A program made the translations under genes and the position numbers. This document shows positions 23,517 to 31,064 of a stretch of DNA of 32,180 bases, in pieces (within the stretch, counting starts at the first letter, position 1; every line of letters begins with the position of its first letter). The DNA comes from JAFDCJ01 sp049669725 (GTDB taxonomy: Bacteria > Desulfobacterota > Desulfobacteria > Desulfobacterales > JAFDCJ01), in the NCBI GenBank assembly GCA_049669725.1, contig JBATKU010000462.1:1-32180 (forward strand). Direction: 5' to 3'. The notes under the pieces were generated by a model that had not been told where the DNA came from, did no database searches, and saw only the letters and a list, made by a program, of their open reading frames with translations.

Positions 23517-25112
23517 TCATTTCCCCGTGGCCGTTTTCATCGTTGACATCACGTCGTCCAGGTTGAACTTCGCAGGCTTCTGGCGCAGTGGGAAGTCCTT
23601 GAATGTCGCAATGTACTCGCCAACGTACGTCTGTGCCGGAACAAAGAGGAAGGCATGGCGAAGCATCCAGGTTTCCCAGTTGTTCGCATCGGTGTCGCCG
23701 CGCTCAAAGGGGTCGGAGCGCAGGTTGAAGATCTTCGGCATCCGCAGCGAAACGAAGGGATCCCGCCAGACAGAAAAGCCCTTCGAGAGTTGCTCCATGA
23801 AAACGAATTTCCACTGCTCGTAACGCAGCCCGACCAGCTGGCCGCCGTCGTTCCAGTAGAAGAACTCTTGGCGCGGCCATTGCGCGCGCGCGCCGGACTT
23901 TCCCGCCAGGTTAGGCAAGATGTTGTAGCCGTCGAGGTGGACCTTGAAGGTGATAGCGCCTTGCCTGGTGCCTTTCGTCAGCTGTTCCTTGATGTCTGGC
24001 ACACCTGCTGCAGCCGCCAGAGTGGGGAACCAGTCGAGATGGGAGGTGACCTTGTTGATGACCTTGCCGCCCGGAATCATGGCGGGCCAGCGCACGAACG
24101 CCGGTACGCGGTATCCGCCTTCCCAGTTGGTGTTCTTCTCACCACGGAAAGGCGAGATGCCGCCGTCCGGCCATTCGTTGTAGTGCGGACCGTTGTCGGT
24201 GGTGTAAATAACGATAGTGTTGTCGGCGACTCCAAGCTCGTCCAACAGCTTGAGCAGCTGACCCACATGGCCGTCGTGCTCCACCATACCGTCGGCGTAG
24301 ATGCCGAGACCGGTTTTGCCTTCACTTTCCGGTTTAAGGTGGGTGTAGAAGTGCATGCGCGATGATGAGAACCAGGCGAACCAGGCCTTACCGGCCTGGT
24401 GATTCTTTTTGATGAACTTGACAGTCCGGTCGAGGAACTCCTCATCTGCAGTCTGCATGCGCTTCTTGGTCAGCGGGCCGGTGTCCGTGCATTCCTGCTT
24501 GCCCATGGGGCCAAAGCGGGGATCATCAACCGTGCTTTCCTTATCGGTGGCTACACAGTCAAGCACACCGCGCGGGCCGAACTCGGCTTTGAACGCGGGA
24601 TCCTTGGGATAGTCGGGATGCTCGGGCTCCTCCTCGGCGTTGAGGTGGTAAAGGTTGCCGTAGAACTCGTCGAAGCCATGAACCGTCGGCAAAAACTTGT
24701 TACGGTCGCCGAGGTGGTTTTTGCCGAACTGTCCCGTGGCGTAGCCGAGGGGCTTGAGAATCTCGGCCAGCGTCGGATCCTCCGGCTGGAGGCCAAGGGC
24801 GGAGCCCGGGAGACCGACCTTGGTCAGGCCGGTGCGGATCGGCGACTGTCCGGTTATGAAGGCCGAGCGCCCGGCGGTGCATGACTGTTCGGCGTAGTAG
24901 TCCGTAAACAGAACGCCTTCCTTGGCAATCCGGTCCAGATTGGGCGTCTGGTAGCCTGCCATGCCCATGCTGTACGCGCCGACGTTGGTGATACCCACAT
25001 CGTCGGACATGATGACCAGGATGTTGGGTTTATCTGCCGCTTGAACTGCCGGGGCTGCGAATCCCATTGCCAGCAGTAGCGTCACAAGACAATAAAAAGC
25101 TTTCCTACTCAT
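23517..25112 (-). CDS. Arylsulfatase, exported (CTAGR-type)
   Basis: A 531-residue sulfatase with a signal peptide (about residues 1-26). PNILVIMSDDVG supplies the metal Asp pair, and SCTAGRSAFITGQ (Cys about 78, Arg about 82) is the formylglycine site in its C-x-A-x-R variant. GKNHLGD, a His in RMHFYTH and YTTDNGPH complete the active site. It should hydrolyse organic sulfate esters in the periplasm after Cys-to-formylglycine conversion; no maturase gene is in the window. AGGAGG lies 9 bases before the ATG. A close paralogue lies at 27043-28665 and degraded relatives lie between and beyond. Confidence 0.93.
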   Translation of the reverse strand: MSRKAFYCLVTLLLAMGFAAPAVQAADKPNILVIMSDDVGITNVGAYSMGMAGYQTPNLDRIAKEGVLFTDYYAEQSCTAGRSAFITGQSPIRTGLTKVGLPGSALGLQPEDPTLAEILKPLGYATGQFGKNHLGDRNKFLPTVHGFDEFYGNLYHLNAEEEPEHPDYPKDPAFKAEFGPRGVLDCVATDKESTVDDPRFGPMGKQECTDTGPLTKKRMQTADEEFLDRTVKFIKKNHQAGKAWFAWFSSSRMHFYTHLKPESEGKTGLGIYADGMVEHDGHVGQLLKLLDELGVADNTIVIYTTDNGPHYNEWPDGGISPFRGEKNTNWEGGYRVPAFVRWPAMIPGGKVINKVTSHLDWFPTLAAAAGVPDIKEQLTKGTRQGAITFKVHLDGYNILPNLAGKSGARAQWPRQEFFYWNDGGQLVGLRYEQWKFVFMEQLSKGFSVWRDPFVSLRMPKIFNLRSDPFERGDTDANNWETWMLRHAFLFVPAQTYVGEYIATFKDFPLRQKPAKFNLDDVMSTMKTATGK

Positions 25113-25236
25113 TTTTCATTTCCTCCTGTTTTGATGTTTCTTGTTAACGGCAAAATATCAATTTTCATTTTCTCAATATCCGGCAGCACCCAGGTCCGGT
25201 CAAGAAAGGCCTCCTTGGGTGAGTATAGCCGGAAAT

Positions 25237-25318
25237 AGGGGCACCAAGCCCTTCCCCCTTCGGTCGGATAGCCCCCGAAAACTCCATTTCAGCGAGCACC
25301 ATGTTAGCTGGTGCCCCT
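25237..25318. repeat. Inverted repeat after the HAD gene
   Basis: AGGGGCACCA (25237-25246) and TGGTGCCCCT (25309-25318) are perfect 10-bp arms. A nested hairpin GCACCA/TGGTGC uses the right part (25296-25314). It begins a few bases after the stop of the leftward HAD gene and is a plausible terminator or alternative-fold element. Confidence 0.5.
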
Positions 25319-25321
25319 GCT

Positions 25322-26320
25322 TCATTTACTCTCAAACGGGAAAATGTTCTTCCAGTCATCCTTCATATCAACGACTGTCCATCCTTTCGTCTGCGCTTCG
25401 TCAAGTGCCTTGTCGAGGTGACCAATGGAAGACTTGCGGTCGTAGGCCCATTCGCGCAAAGCGTCCGTGTGGTGAACAAGGAGCGCGAAACGTGCACCAC
25501 CGCCTGATGTCGTCCATTGGAGCATCTGCAGGTCGCCATCCGAGTTGCCGAACGCGGCGATCGGGCGGCGGCCAATGTGTTGATTGATGGCGACCGCTTT
25601 ATCGCCATAATCGTTATAAAAGTCGAGCTCGGGTAGCCGCACGAGCACCGGCGTGCCGTTGCGCAACTCAAACTTGGTCTTGATGCTGCTGCCTATAACC
25701 TGCTCAGGCGGAATGCCATAGACTCCTTCGGCCCAGGGCCGCATAAACTCAATACCGCCGCCGGAGACGATGTAGGTCTTAAAGCCGTTGGAGCGCAAAT
25801 AGGCCAGTAGTTCAAGCATCGGCTGATAGACCATCTCCGTGTATAGACGGCCTGTTTTCGGATGCTTTGCCACAGCCAGCCAATCCTTTACGGTTTGCGA
25901 GAACTCGTCCGTTGTGTTGCCGCCATGCGTCGCCATGAGAAGTTCGAACAACACGGGTTTGCCGCCAGCCAAAACCGTCTTGAAATCACCTGCGAGCACT
26001 GCCTTAAAGGGCTGCTTGTCTTTCCATTCAGGATGCTTCGGCGCAAGAGCCTTCACGCGGTCAAATGCAAACAAGAATTGGGTGTACAGAGGCTGCTCGG
26101 CCCAGAGCGTGCCGTCATTGTCGAACACCGCGATGCGTTCGGTCGGCGGCACAAAGCCAGGGGAGCCTGCTGTCGTCGCCTTATCCACGAATTCAATGAT
26201 TGACTGCTTAGTTTTGCCATCATTCCAGGATGGCAGGGGATTTTTAGCCTGAGCTATCGCCACAACGGAAAATATCAGGACGAGGCATAGGGCGAGTAGT
26301 ATTTGATAGGTCCGTTTCAT
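25322..26320 (-). CDS. HAD-superfamily phosphatase, exported
   Basis: A 332-residue protein with a signal peptide (about residues 5-25). HAD motif I is VFDNDGTLW (nucleophile Asp about 67, acid Asp about 69), motif II is TYIVSGGGIEFM, and motif IV is AAFGNSDGDLQM. It resembles periplasmic phosphoserine-phosphatase-like HAD enzymes often encoded beside arylsulfatases; the substrate is unknown. The start has only a weak ribosome site (AGAGAA). It lies 209 bases before the sulfatase gene downstream of it. Confidence 0.88.
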   Translation of the reverse strand: MKRTYQILLALCLVLIFSVVAIAQAKNPLPSWNDGKTKQSIIEFVDKATTAGSPGFVPPTERIAVFDNDGTLWAEQPLYTQFLFAFDRVKALAPKHPEWKDKQPFKAVLAGDFKTVLAGGKPVLFELLMATHGGNTTDEFSQTVKDWLAVAKHPKTGRLYTEMVYQPMLELLAYLRSNGFKTYIVSGGGIEFMRPWAEGVYGIPPEQVIGSSIKTKFELRNGTPVLVRLPELDFYNDYGDKAVAINQHIGRRPIAAFGNSDGDLQMLQWTTSGGGARFALLVHHTDALREWAYDRKSSIGHLDKALDEAQTKGWTVVDMKDDWKNIFPFESK

Positions 26321-26453
26321 TGCGTTCTCTTTAAATTTTAAATAATTAAACGATTCTTACTACTAAACATTGGGACAGATGTGATTAAGCTTATTCACTT
26401 ATCTTCTACCCATTCCCATTCACAATAACTGACCATGGTAACGACATGCAAAA

Positions 26454-26640
26454 TCAATTGGCACCCGTTTTGTACTTCTGGGCCATGACATCACCCACGT
26501 TGAACTTGGCCGGTTTTTGGCGCGGAGGGAAGTCCTTGAACGTTGCCATGAAACCACCCACGATCTCCTGGATGGCTGTCACTGAAAAGGCACTGCGTTC
26601 AATCCACCAGCGGTTATAATTGTTTGAGGCAACGGGCGGC
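26454..26640 (-). pseudogene. C-terminal relic of an arylsulfatase (A)
   Basis: The frame ending at 26454 reads NNYNRWWIERSAFSV, then IVGGFMATFKDFPPRQKPAK, FNVGDVMAQ and a stop. It matches the last ~60 residues of the intact sulfatase at 23517-25112 (EYIATFKDFPLRQKPAKFNL). The catalytic two thirds are missing and no start is present. Confidence 0.8.
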
Positions 26641-26662
26641 GGTTTGCTAGCGGTGCCGCCCG
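26633..26662. terminator. GC-rich hairpin between two sulfatase relics
   Basis: CGGGCGGC (26633-26640) and GCCGCCCG (26655-26662) are perfectly complementary around a 14-base loop, about 20 bases after the stop of relic B. It may be that gene's former terminator. Confidence 0.4.
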
Positions 26663-26681
26663 CTGCTTCTGTTGATCAAAA

Positions 26682-26882
26682 CTACTGCCGCGATGCCGGA
26701 TTCTCGAGCTGCTTGATGACGCCGTCGATGCCCAGCGTGGTGCCGCCCCGCGGCGGGAACTCCTTGAAGGTCGCCAGCCACTGCCTGGTGTAGACCTGGG
26801 CAGGAACGAAGAGCCACATGTTCTCGGCCATCCAGCGCAGGTACATCTCCGACTCGTGCCAGTCCCATAGCGATTCTATCAT
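26682..26882 (-). pseudogene. C-terminal relic of an arylsulfatase (B)
   Basis: The frame reads SEMYLRWMAENMWLFVPAQV, then QWLATFKEFPPRGGTTLGID and IKQLENPASRQ before a stop. It aligns with sulfatase C-termini (LFVPAQ...ATFKEFPP) but belongs to a different subgroup from relic A (GIDGVIKQL ending). Upstream DNA (26883-27042) holds no sulfatase sequence, so the body was deleted. Confidence 0.8.
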
Positions 26883-27042
26883 ATATTAAGAGGGCATCAA
26901 TGCACACATACCGGGCCCGGCCAGAGCATCGAGCAGAGTAGCCGGGTCCGGAAAGTGAGCGCTGTCGCTGGAAGCGATTCAGAAAAGGGGCCTACCGATT
27001 GATCGGCTTGGCCTGTCCCCAATATCGCTGCCGCCAGAGACC

Positions 27043-28665
27043 CTAAGGCGACCCGATAGAGTTGAGAATTTTCTCCTTCGCATCGCCGATGGTGAACGAT
27101 CCCGGCTTCTGGCTCGGCGGAAATTCCTCGAAGGTGGCAAGAAATTCGCCTACGTAAGCCGCCGCCGGCGCCATCAGGAAGACGCGATCGAGGAACCAAT
27201 CGTAATAGGTGTTCGACGTGATCTGGCCACGCTCATAGGGATCGCGCCGCAGGTTGAACAACAGCGGCATGCGCAGAACGGTCCAAGGTTCCGCCCAGGC
27301 CTGCATGGTCTGCGGGTAGCGATGTTCCAAAAAGATGACCTTCCAATCGTTGTAGCGCAGCGCGGTCATATCGCCGGTATCCGAGAAATAGAAGATCTCG
27401 TTGCGCGGTGTCTTGTCCTCTTTGCCCAGCAGGTAGGGCAGCGTGTTATAGCCATCGAGGTGGACCCGATAGTCACGCCCGATCGCCTTAACGCCGTCGC
27501 CCTTCAGCTTTTCCTTGATGTCATCGACACCGGCCATCGCCAGGAAGGTCGGCAGCCAGTCCATGTGGTGCATGATCTCATTGGAGATACGACCGGCCTC
27601 GATCTTGCCCGGCCAGCGCGCCATGGCCGGCACGCGGAAGGCACCTTCCCAGTTGGTGTTCTTTTCGCCACGGAACGGTGACCATGCTGCATCCGGCCAG
27701 GTGTTCATGTGCGGCCCGTTGTCGGTGGAATAGAATACCAGCGTCTCGTCGGCAATGCCGAGCTCGTCCAGCAGCTCGAGGAACTGGCCAACATGCATGT
27801 CATGCTCGATCATGCCTGCGGCGTACTCGTCGACGTGTTTGCCAGCGGCCTCATCGGCCATGGCTCGTCGCTCGTCGGTGACGTGGACCCGGAAGTGCAT
27901 CCGCGTGCCGTTCCACCAGACGAACCATGGGGTGCCGTCCTTTTCCTTGGCCCGGATGAATTCAATCGCAGCGGCCAAGGTCTCGTCGTCGACGGTCTCC
28001 ATGCGCTTCTTGGTGAGTGCCCCGGTGTCTTCGATCTTCTGACCGGTGACAGCGCCGTTCTTGTTGTAAGCGGCAGAGGACTTGATCACCCCGCGCGGGC
28101 CGAAGACCTCCCTAAAGGAACGACCGTCCGCCATGACCAAATCAGCGGGATAGTCCTCGTTCTCCGGCTCTTCCTCGGCGTTCAGGTGATAGAGGTTGCC
28201 GAAAAACGCGTCGAAGCCGTGGTTCGTCGGCAGATGCTCGTCAAGATCGCCGAGGTGGTTCTTGCCGAACTGCCCCGTCGCGTAGCCCTGTTCCTTAAGC
28301 AGCGCAGCGATGGTGGCGTCCTGTTCCTTCATGCCTTGCGGGGCACCCGGTAGGCCAACTTTGGAAAGCCCGGTGCGAAAGGCGGTCTGCCCGGTGATGA
28401 AGGTGGATCGGCCGGCTGTACAGGACTGCTCAGCGTAATAGTCGGTGAAGATGATGCCATCACTGGCGATCTTGTCGATGTTGGGCGTCTGGTAGCCCAC
28501 CAATCCCTTTGTGTAGGCTGAAATGTTGGAAATCCCGACATCGTCGCCCCAGATGACCAGGATGTTGGGTTTGTCTTTTGCCGCAAAGGCTGCCGGGCAA
28601 GCCAGGCACAGGGCCAATACGGCCAATACGCCAACGGTAAAAACTTTTGAAACTACACTTTTCAT
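27043..28665 (-). CDS. Arylsulfatase, exported (CTAGR-type), second copy
   Basis: A 540-residue sulfatase paralogous to the one at 23517. It has a signal peptide (about residues 5-29), NILVIWGDDVG (metal Asp pair), SCTAGRSTFITGQ (Cys about 82 for formylglycine), GKNHLGD, MHFRVH and YSTDNGPHMN. Sequence between the two is conserved through EEEPE, SPFRGEKNTNWEG and HLDGYN. The ATG at 28665 has GGAGGA 6 bases upstream and starts at a normal signal peptide. An in-frame ATG at 28701 also has AAGGAG four bases before it and would add 12 residues. Confidence 0.92.
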   Translation of the reverse strand: MKSVVSKVFTVGVLAVLALCLACPAAFAAKDKPNILVIWGDDVGISNISAYTKGLVGYQTPNIDKIASDGIIFTDYYAEQSCTAGRSTFITGQTAFRTGLSKVGLPGAPQGMKEQDATIAALLKEQGYATGQFGKNHLGDLDEHLPTNHGFDAFFGNLYHLNAEEEPENEDYPADLVMADGRSFREVFGPRGVIKSSAAYNKNGAVTGQKIEDTGALTKKRMETVDDETLAAAIEFIRAKEKDGTPWFVWWNGTRMHFRVHVTDERRAMADEAAGKHVDEYAAGMIEHDMHVGQFLELLDELGIADETLVFYSTDNGPHMNTWPDAAWSPFRGEKNTNWEGAFRVPAMARWPGKIEAGRISNEIMHHMDWLPTFLAMAGVDDIKEKLKGDGVKAIGRDYRVHLDGYNTLPYLLGKEDKTPRNEIFYFSDTGDMTALRYNDWKVIFLEHRYPQTMQAWAEPWTVLRMPLLFNLRRDPYERGQITSNTYYDWFLDRVFLMAPAAAYVGEFLATFEEFPPSQKPGSFTIGDAKEKILNSIGSP

Positions 28666-28718
28666 TTTGCTTCCTCCATTTTCCTGTTTTGAGTTAGTCA
28701 TAGCACTCCTTTCTCGTT

Positions 28719-28800
28719 TTTAATATTTCGTTGCGCCGTTGCTTCGTCGCGTGAGGTTTAAATTTTCACGCCACACCGCTACGACGCCACGAGATATTTT
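28719..28800. repeat. Imperfect cruciform repeat containing a dispersed CGTTGCG...CGCGTGAGGT unit
   Basis: Outer arms ATATTTCGTTGCG and CGCCACGAGATAT pair with two mismatches. GCGTGA and TCACGC pair inside. The unit 28726-28757 recurs in direct orientation at 31008-31051. It separates the leftward sulfatase gene from the rightward VapBC operon. Confidence 0.55.
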
Positions 28801-28856
28801 TATAGCTCCTCTAAAAGCTTGAATTATGCTGCAAATTTGTTCCTCGACATACGCTC

Positions 28857-28899
28857 TTGACATTGCGAAATTGATGCACTATCATCAAACATCTGATGA
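28857..28899 (+). promoter_or_regulatory. VapBC promoter with overlapping dyad operator
   Basis: TTGACA (28857-28862) and TATCAT (28880-28885) are 17 bases apart, a near-consensus sigma70 promoter. A perfect dyad TCATCA-N6-TGATGA (28882-28899) overlaps the -10 box. This is a suitable site for VapB/VapBC autorepression, an inference from the family. Confidence 0.7.
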
Positions 28900-28954
28900 A
28901 AAAGACAACAATACGGATCCTAACACGACGCCTGTAGATTTTAAGGAGAAAATC

Positions 28955-29182
28955 ATGCGCACCACCCTCAATATTGAAGAGGATGTTCTTCTTGCTGCAA
29001 AAGAAATCGCACGGCAAAAAGGAATAACCGTCGGCCAGGTACTGTCAGGCCTGGCAAGGAAATCCTTAACCAGAAAATCTTCAGTTAGAAAAAAGGGTGG
29101 CCTTCCGCTGTTTCCCGTCCAGCCGGATGCCGGAATCGTCACCCAGGAGTTGGTCAACCAATTGCGAGACGAAATACCGTGA
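28955..29182 (+). CDS. vapB: VapB-type ribbon-helix-helix antitoxin
   Basis: A 75-residue protein beginning MRTTLNIEEDVLLAAKEIAR, typical of ribbon-helix-helix antitoxins, with a basic middle (RKSLTRKSSVRKKGG) and an acidic end that would wrap the toxin. AAGGAG (28943-28948) lies 6 bases before the ATG at 28955; a longer in-frame start at 28826 precedes the promoter and is rejected. It overlaps the toxin gene by 4 bases (GTGA), as in other type II pairs. It should neutralise the PIN toxin and repress the operon. Confidence 0.85.
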   Translation: MRTTLNIEEDVLLAAKEIARQKGITVGQVLSGLARKSLTRKSSVRKKGGLPLFPVQPDAGIVTQELVNQLRDEIP

Positions 29183-29610
29183 CGATTCATCTTCTCGATA
29201 TCAATTTGCTTCTTGCCCTGACTGATCCGATGCATGTCCATCATGAAACGTCCCATCAGTGGTTCGCTGAAAATGGTCAACAAGCATGGGCGACTTGCCC
29301 GCTTACCGAAAACGGATTTATCCGCATTGCCAGCCATCCGAAATATCCAAACCGTCCAGGAGAAGTCTCGGTTGTTTTCTCAATCTTGCGCCAGCTTTGC
29401 GAAGCAACAGGTCACCATTTTTGGTCGGAAGATCTGAGTATCTTGGAAATCCTCAAAGCTGATGCGATAATTACCCATGCTCAAATCACAGATGTCTATC
29501 TCTTGGGCCTGGCTGTTCGCAATAAAGGCAAACTCGCCACGCTGGATCAACGCATTCCGATAGATGCAGTTCGTGGTGGACGCCAAGCGCTGGAACTCGT
29601 TATCAGCTAA
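29179..29610 (+). CDS. vapC: VapC-type PIN-domain ribonuclease toxin
   Basis: A 143-residue PIN domain. The acidic residues are at the expected places: Asp about 7 (HLLDINLLLAL), Glu about 44 (CPLTENGFIRI), Asp about 105 (AQITDVYLLGLA) and Asp about 123 (LATLDQRIP). VapC toxins cleave tRNA or rRNA when freed from antitoxin. The start is a GTG overlapping the vapB stop. All four acidic residues are intact, so it is probably active. Its stop abuts a sulfatase relic on the other strand. Confidence 0.88.
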   Translation: MTIHLLDINLLLALTDPMHVHHETSHQWFAENGQQAWATCPLTENGFIRIASHPKYPNRPGEVSVVFSILRQLCEATGHHFWSEDLSILEILKADAIITHAQITDVYLLGLAVRNKGKLATLDQRIPIDAVRGGRQALELVIS

Positions 29611-29712
29611 GGCGGTAGTATGGAAGTTGTTATAGCGCAAACCGTCCCCGGCAAGCTTGTCCATGTTGGGGGTTTCCACCAAACCGCCAAAACTGCTCAA
29701 ATGGCCGAAACC
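29602..29712 (-). pseudogene. N-terminal relic of an arylsulfatase (C)
   Basis: The minus frame reads GFGHLSSFGGLVETPNMDKL and then AGDGLRYNNFHTTAL, the segment between the first metal Asp and the formylglycine Cys in sulfatases (usual continuation TTALCSPTR). Homology stops exactly before that Cys, at the vapC stop codon. The fragment is from a different sulfatase subfamily from the two intact genes. It suggests that insertion or rearrangement at vapBC destroyed a sulfatase gene. Confidence 0.75.
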
Positions 29713-29794
29713 GGTATAATCCTTTATTCTCCTTTCTCCTGTTCCTAATTTTAGATTAGTCACCTTTTAAAATAAAACCTAATTACATTTAAAA

Positions 29795-29828
29795 TTCGGA
29801 TTGACATTCCGAAGATTCAATGTATACT
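29795..29828 (+). promoter_or_regulatory. Promoter and dyad of the AAA/DUF4143 gene, possible leaderless start
   Basis: TTGACA (29801-29806) and TATACT (29823-29828) are 16 bases apart. A perfect dyad TTCGGA-N7-TCCGAA (29795-29813) brackets the -35 box and could be an operator. Start of transcription about 7 bases after the -10 would fall at or next to the ATG at 29835, implying a leaderless mRNA. Confidence 0.65.
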
Positions 29829-29834
29829 ACCAAT

Positions 29835-30983
29835 ATGATCGGTCGTCCCAGTTACATCGAAAGGCTTTCAACAGCACTTCGCCGCTCGCCCACTACCGCT
29901 ATTCTCGGCCCCCGACAATGCGGCAAGACAACTTTGGCCCGGTTGGTTCAAAGCGGCAAAAGAGCTGAATATTTTGATCTTGAATCACAGCCTGATTTAC
30001 AACGCTTGCAAAATCCTGAACTGGTCCTTGGATCCTTAGAAGGAATTGTTATCCTTGACGAAATCCAAAGAATGCCGACCCTGTTCAGCACATTGCGTGT
30101 CCTTGTCGATCGACCGCAAAATTCAGCCCGCTTTCTAATTTTAGGAAGCGCCTCACCCGATCTTGTAAAAAACGTTTCTGAAACACTTGCCGGCCGCGTT
30201 GAATTCATTGAGCTATCCGGATTCGATATCAGTGAAACCGGCGCAGATTCATGTCAGCCCCTATGGCTCCGCGGCGGGTTTCCCCGTTCCTTCCTGGCCG
30301 AATCGGATGATGATAGTCTGGCCTGGCGCGAAGGCTTCATAAAGACCTTCCTTGAGCGAGACATTCCACAGCTGGGTATCACCATACCATCAGCTGCCAT
30401 GCGCCGCTTCTGGACCATGCTGGCCCATTATCATGGACAGCTTTGGAATGCCTCCGAATTCGCCCGCTCCATGGGCCTGACAGACAAAACCGTGCGTTCA
30501 TACCTTGATATCCTGTCAGGAACCTTCATGGTACGGCAGCTTCAGCCATGGTATGAAAACATCGGTAAACGCCAGGTCAAATCGCCCAAAATATACCTGA
30601 CGGATTCCGGGATTCTTCACGCTTTGCTCAATATCATTGATAGCCACAGCCTTTTTGGGCATCCACGTGTCGGCGCCTCATGGGAAGGATTCGCCCTCCA
30701 CCAATTCATGCAAATCGTGAGACCTTCCCAGGTATATTTCTGGTCCACCTATAGCGGTAGCGAACTGGATCTTTTTTTTCTCCATCAGGGACAGCGCTAC
30801 GGTATAGAGTTTAAGTTCAACGAGGCCCCCAAGGTCACCAAATCCATGCGTATCGCAGTAAAGGATCTCGCCCTTCGACATCTGTGGGTCATCTATCCCG
30901 GTCAACACAGCTACCCGGTTGATGAACAGATTTCCGTCTGGCCGCTTCCGCTGATTTCTGAATTACAGTCTAAGCTCACCTGA
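29835..30983 (+). CDS. AAA-family ATPase with DUF4143 nuclease-like C-terminus
   Basis: A 382-residue protein: Walker A GPRQCGKTTLA (about residues 25-35), Walker B IVILDEIQRMP (about 71-81), then LILGSASPDLVKN and an arginine-containing segment typical of AAA_14. A winged-helix-like middle (NASEFARSMGLTDKTVRSYL) and a DUF4143 C-terminus with a PD-(D/E)xK-like pattern (GSELDLFF...YGIEFKF) follow. Members are abundant in mobile regions; function is unestablished. The ATG at 29820 lies within the promoter, so the ATG at 29835 is chosen; no ribosome site precedes it. It stands alone, behind vapBC and a sulfatase relic. Confidence 0.87.
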   Translation: MIGRPSYIERLSTALRRSPTTAILGPRQCGKTTLARLVQSGKRAEYFDLESQPDLQRLQNPELVLGSLEGIVILDEIQRMPTLFSTLRVLVDRPQNSARFLILGSASPDLVKNVSETLAGRVEFIELSGFDISETGADSCQPLWLRGGFPRSFLAESDDDSLAWREGFIKTFLERDIPQLGITIPSAAMRRFWTMLAHYHGQLWNASEFARSMGLTDKTVRSYLDILSGTFMVRQLQPWYENIGKRQVKSPKIYLTDSGILHALLNIIDSHSLFGHPRVGASWEGFALHQFMQIVRPSQVYFWSTYSGSELDLFFLHQGQRYGIEFKFNEAPKVTKSMRIAVKDLALRHLWVIYPGQHSYPVDEQISVWPLPLISELQSKLT

Positions 30984-31007
30984 ATTCTGGCAGTCCTTTT
31001 TTTGGCC

Positions 31008-31060
31008 TTTCGTTGCGTCGTAGTCCCGCTGCAAGCGGGATCGCGTGAGGTCTTTTTTTA
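31008..31060 (+). terminator. Hairpin with T-tract after the AAA gene; second copy of the dispersed repeat
   Basis: TTTCGTTGCG (31008-31017) and CGCGTGAGGT (31042-31051) repeat the unit at 28726-28757. Here the interior carries a perfect hairpin TCCCGCT-GCA-AGCGGGA (31024-31040), with a run of seven T about 12 bases later. It could terminate the rightward AAA gene, though the spacing to the T-tract is longer than usual. Confidence 0.5.
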
Positions 31061-31064
31061 ATTT

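Noticed and set aside
23655..24365. 236-residue open frame on the + strand
   Set aside because: Antisense to the arylsulfatase; long reverse frames are expected in GC-rich coding DNA.
27709..28353. 214-residue open frame on the + strand
   Set aside because: Antisense to the second arylsulfatase, with the same composition effect.
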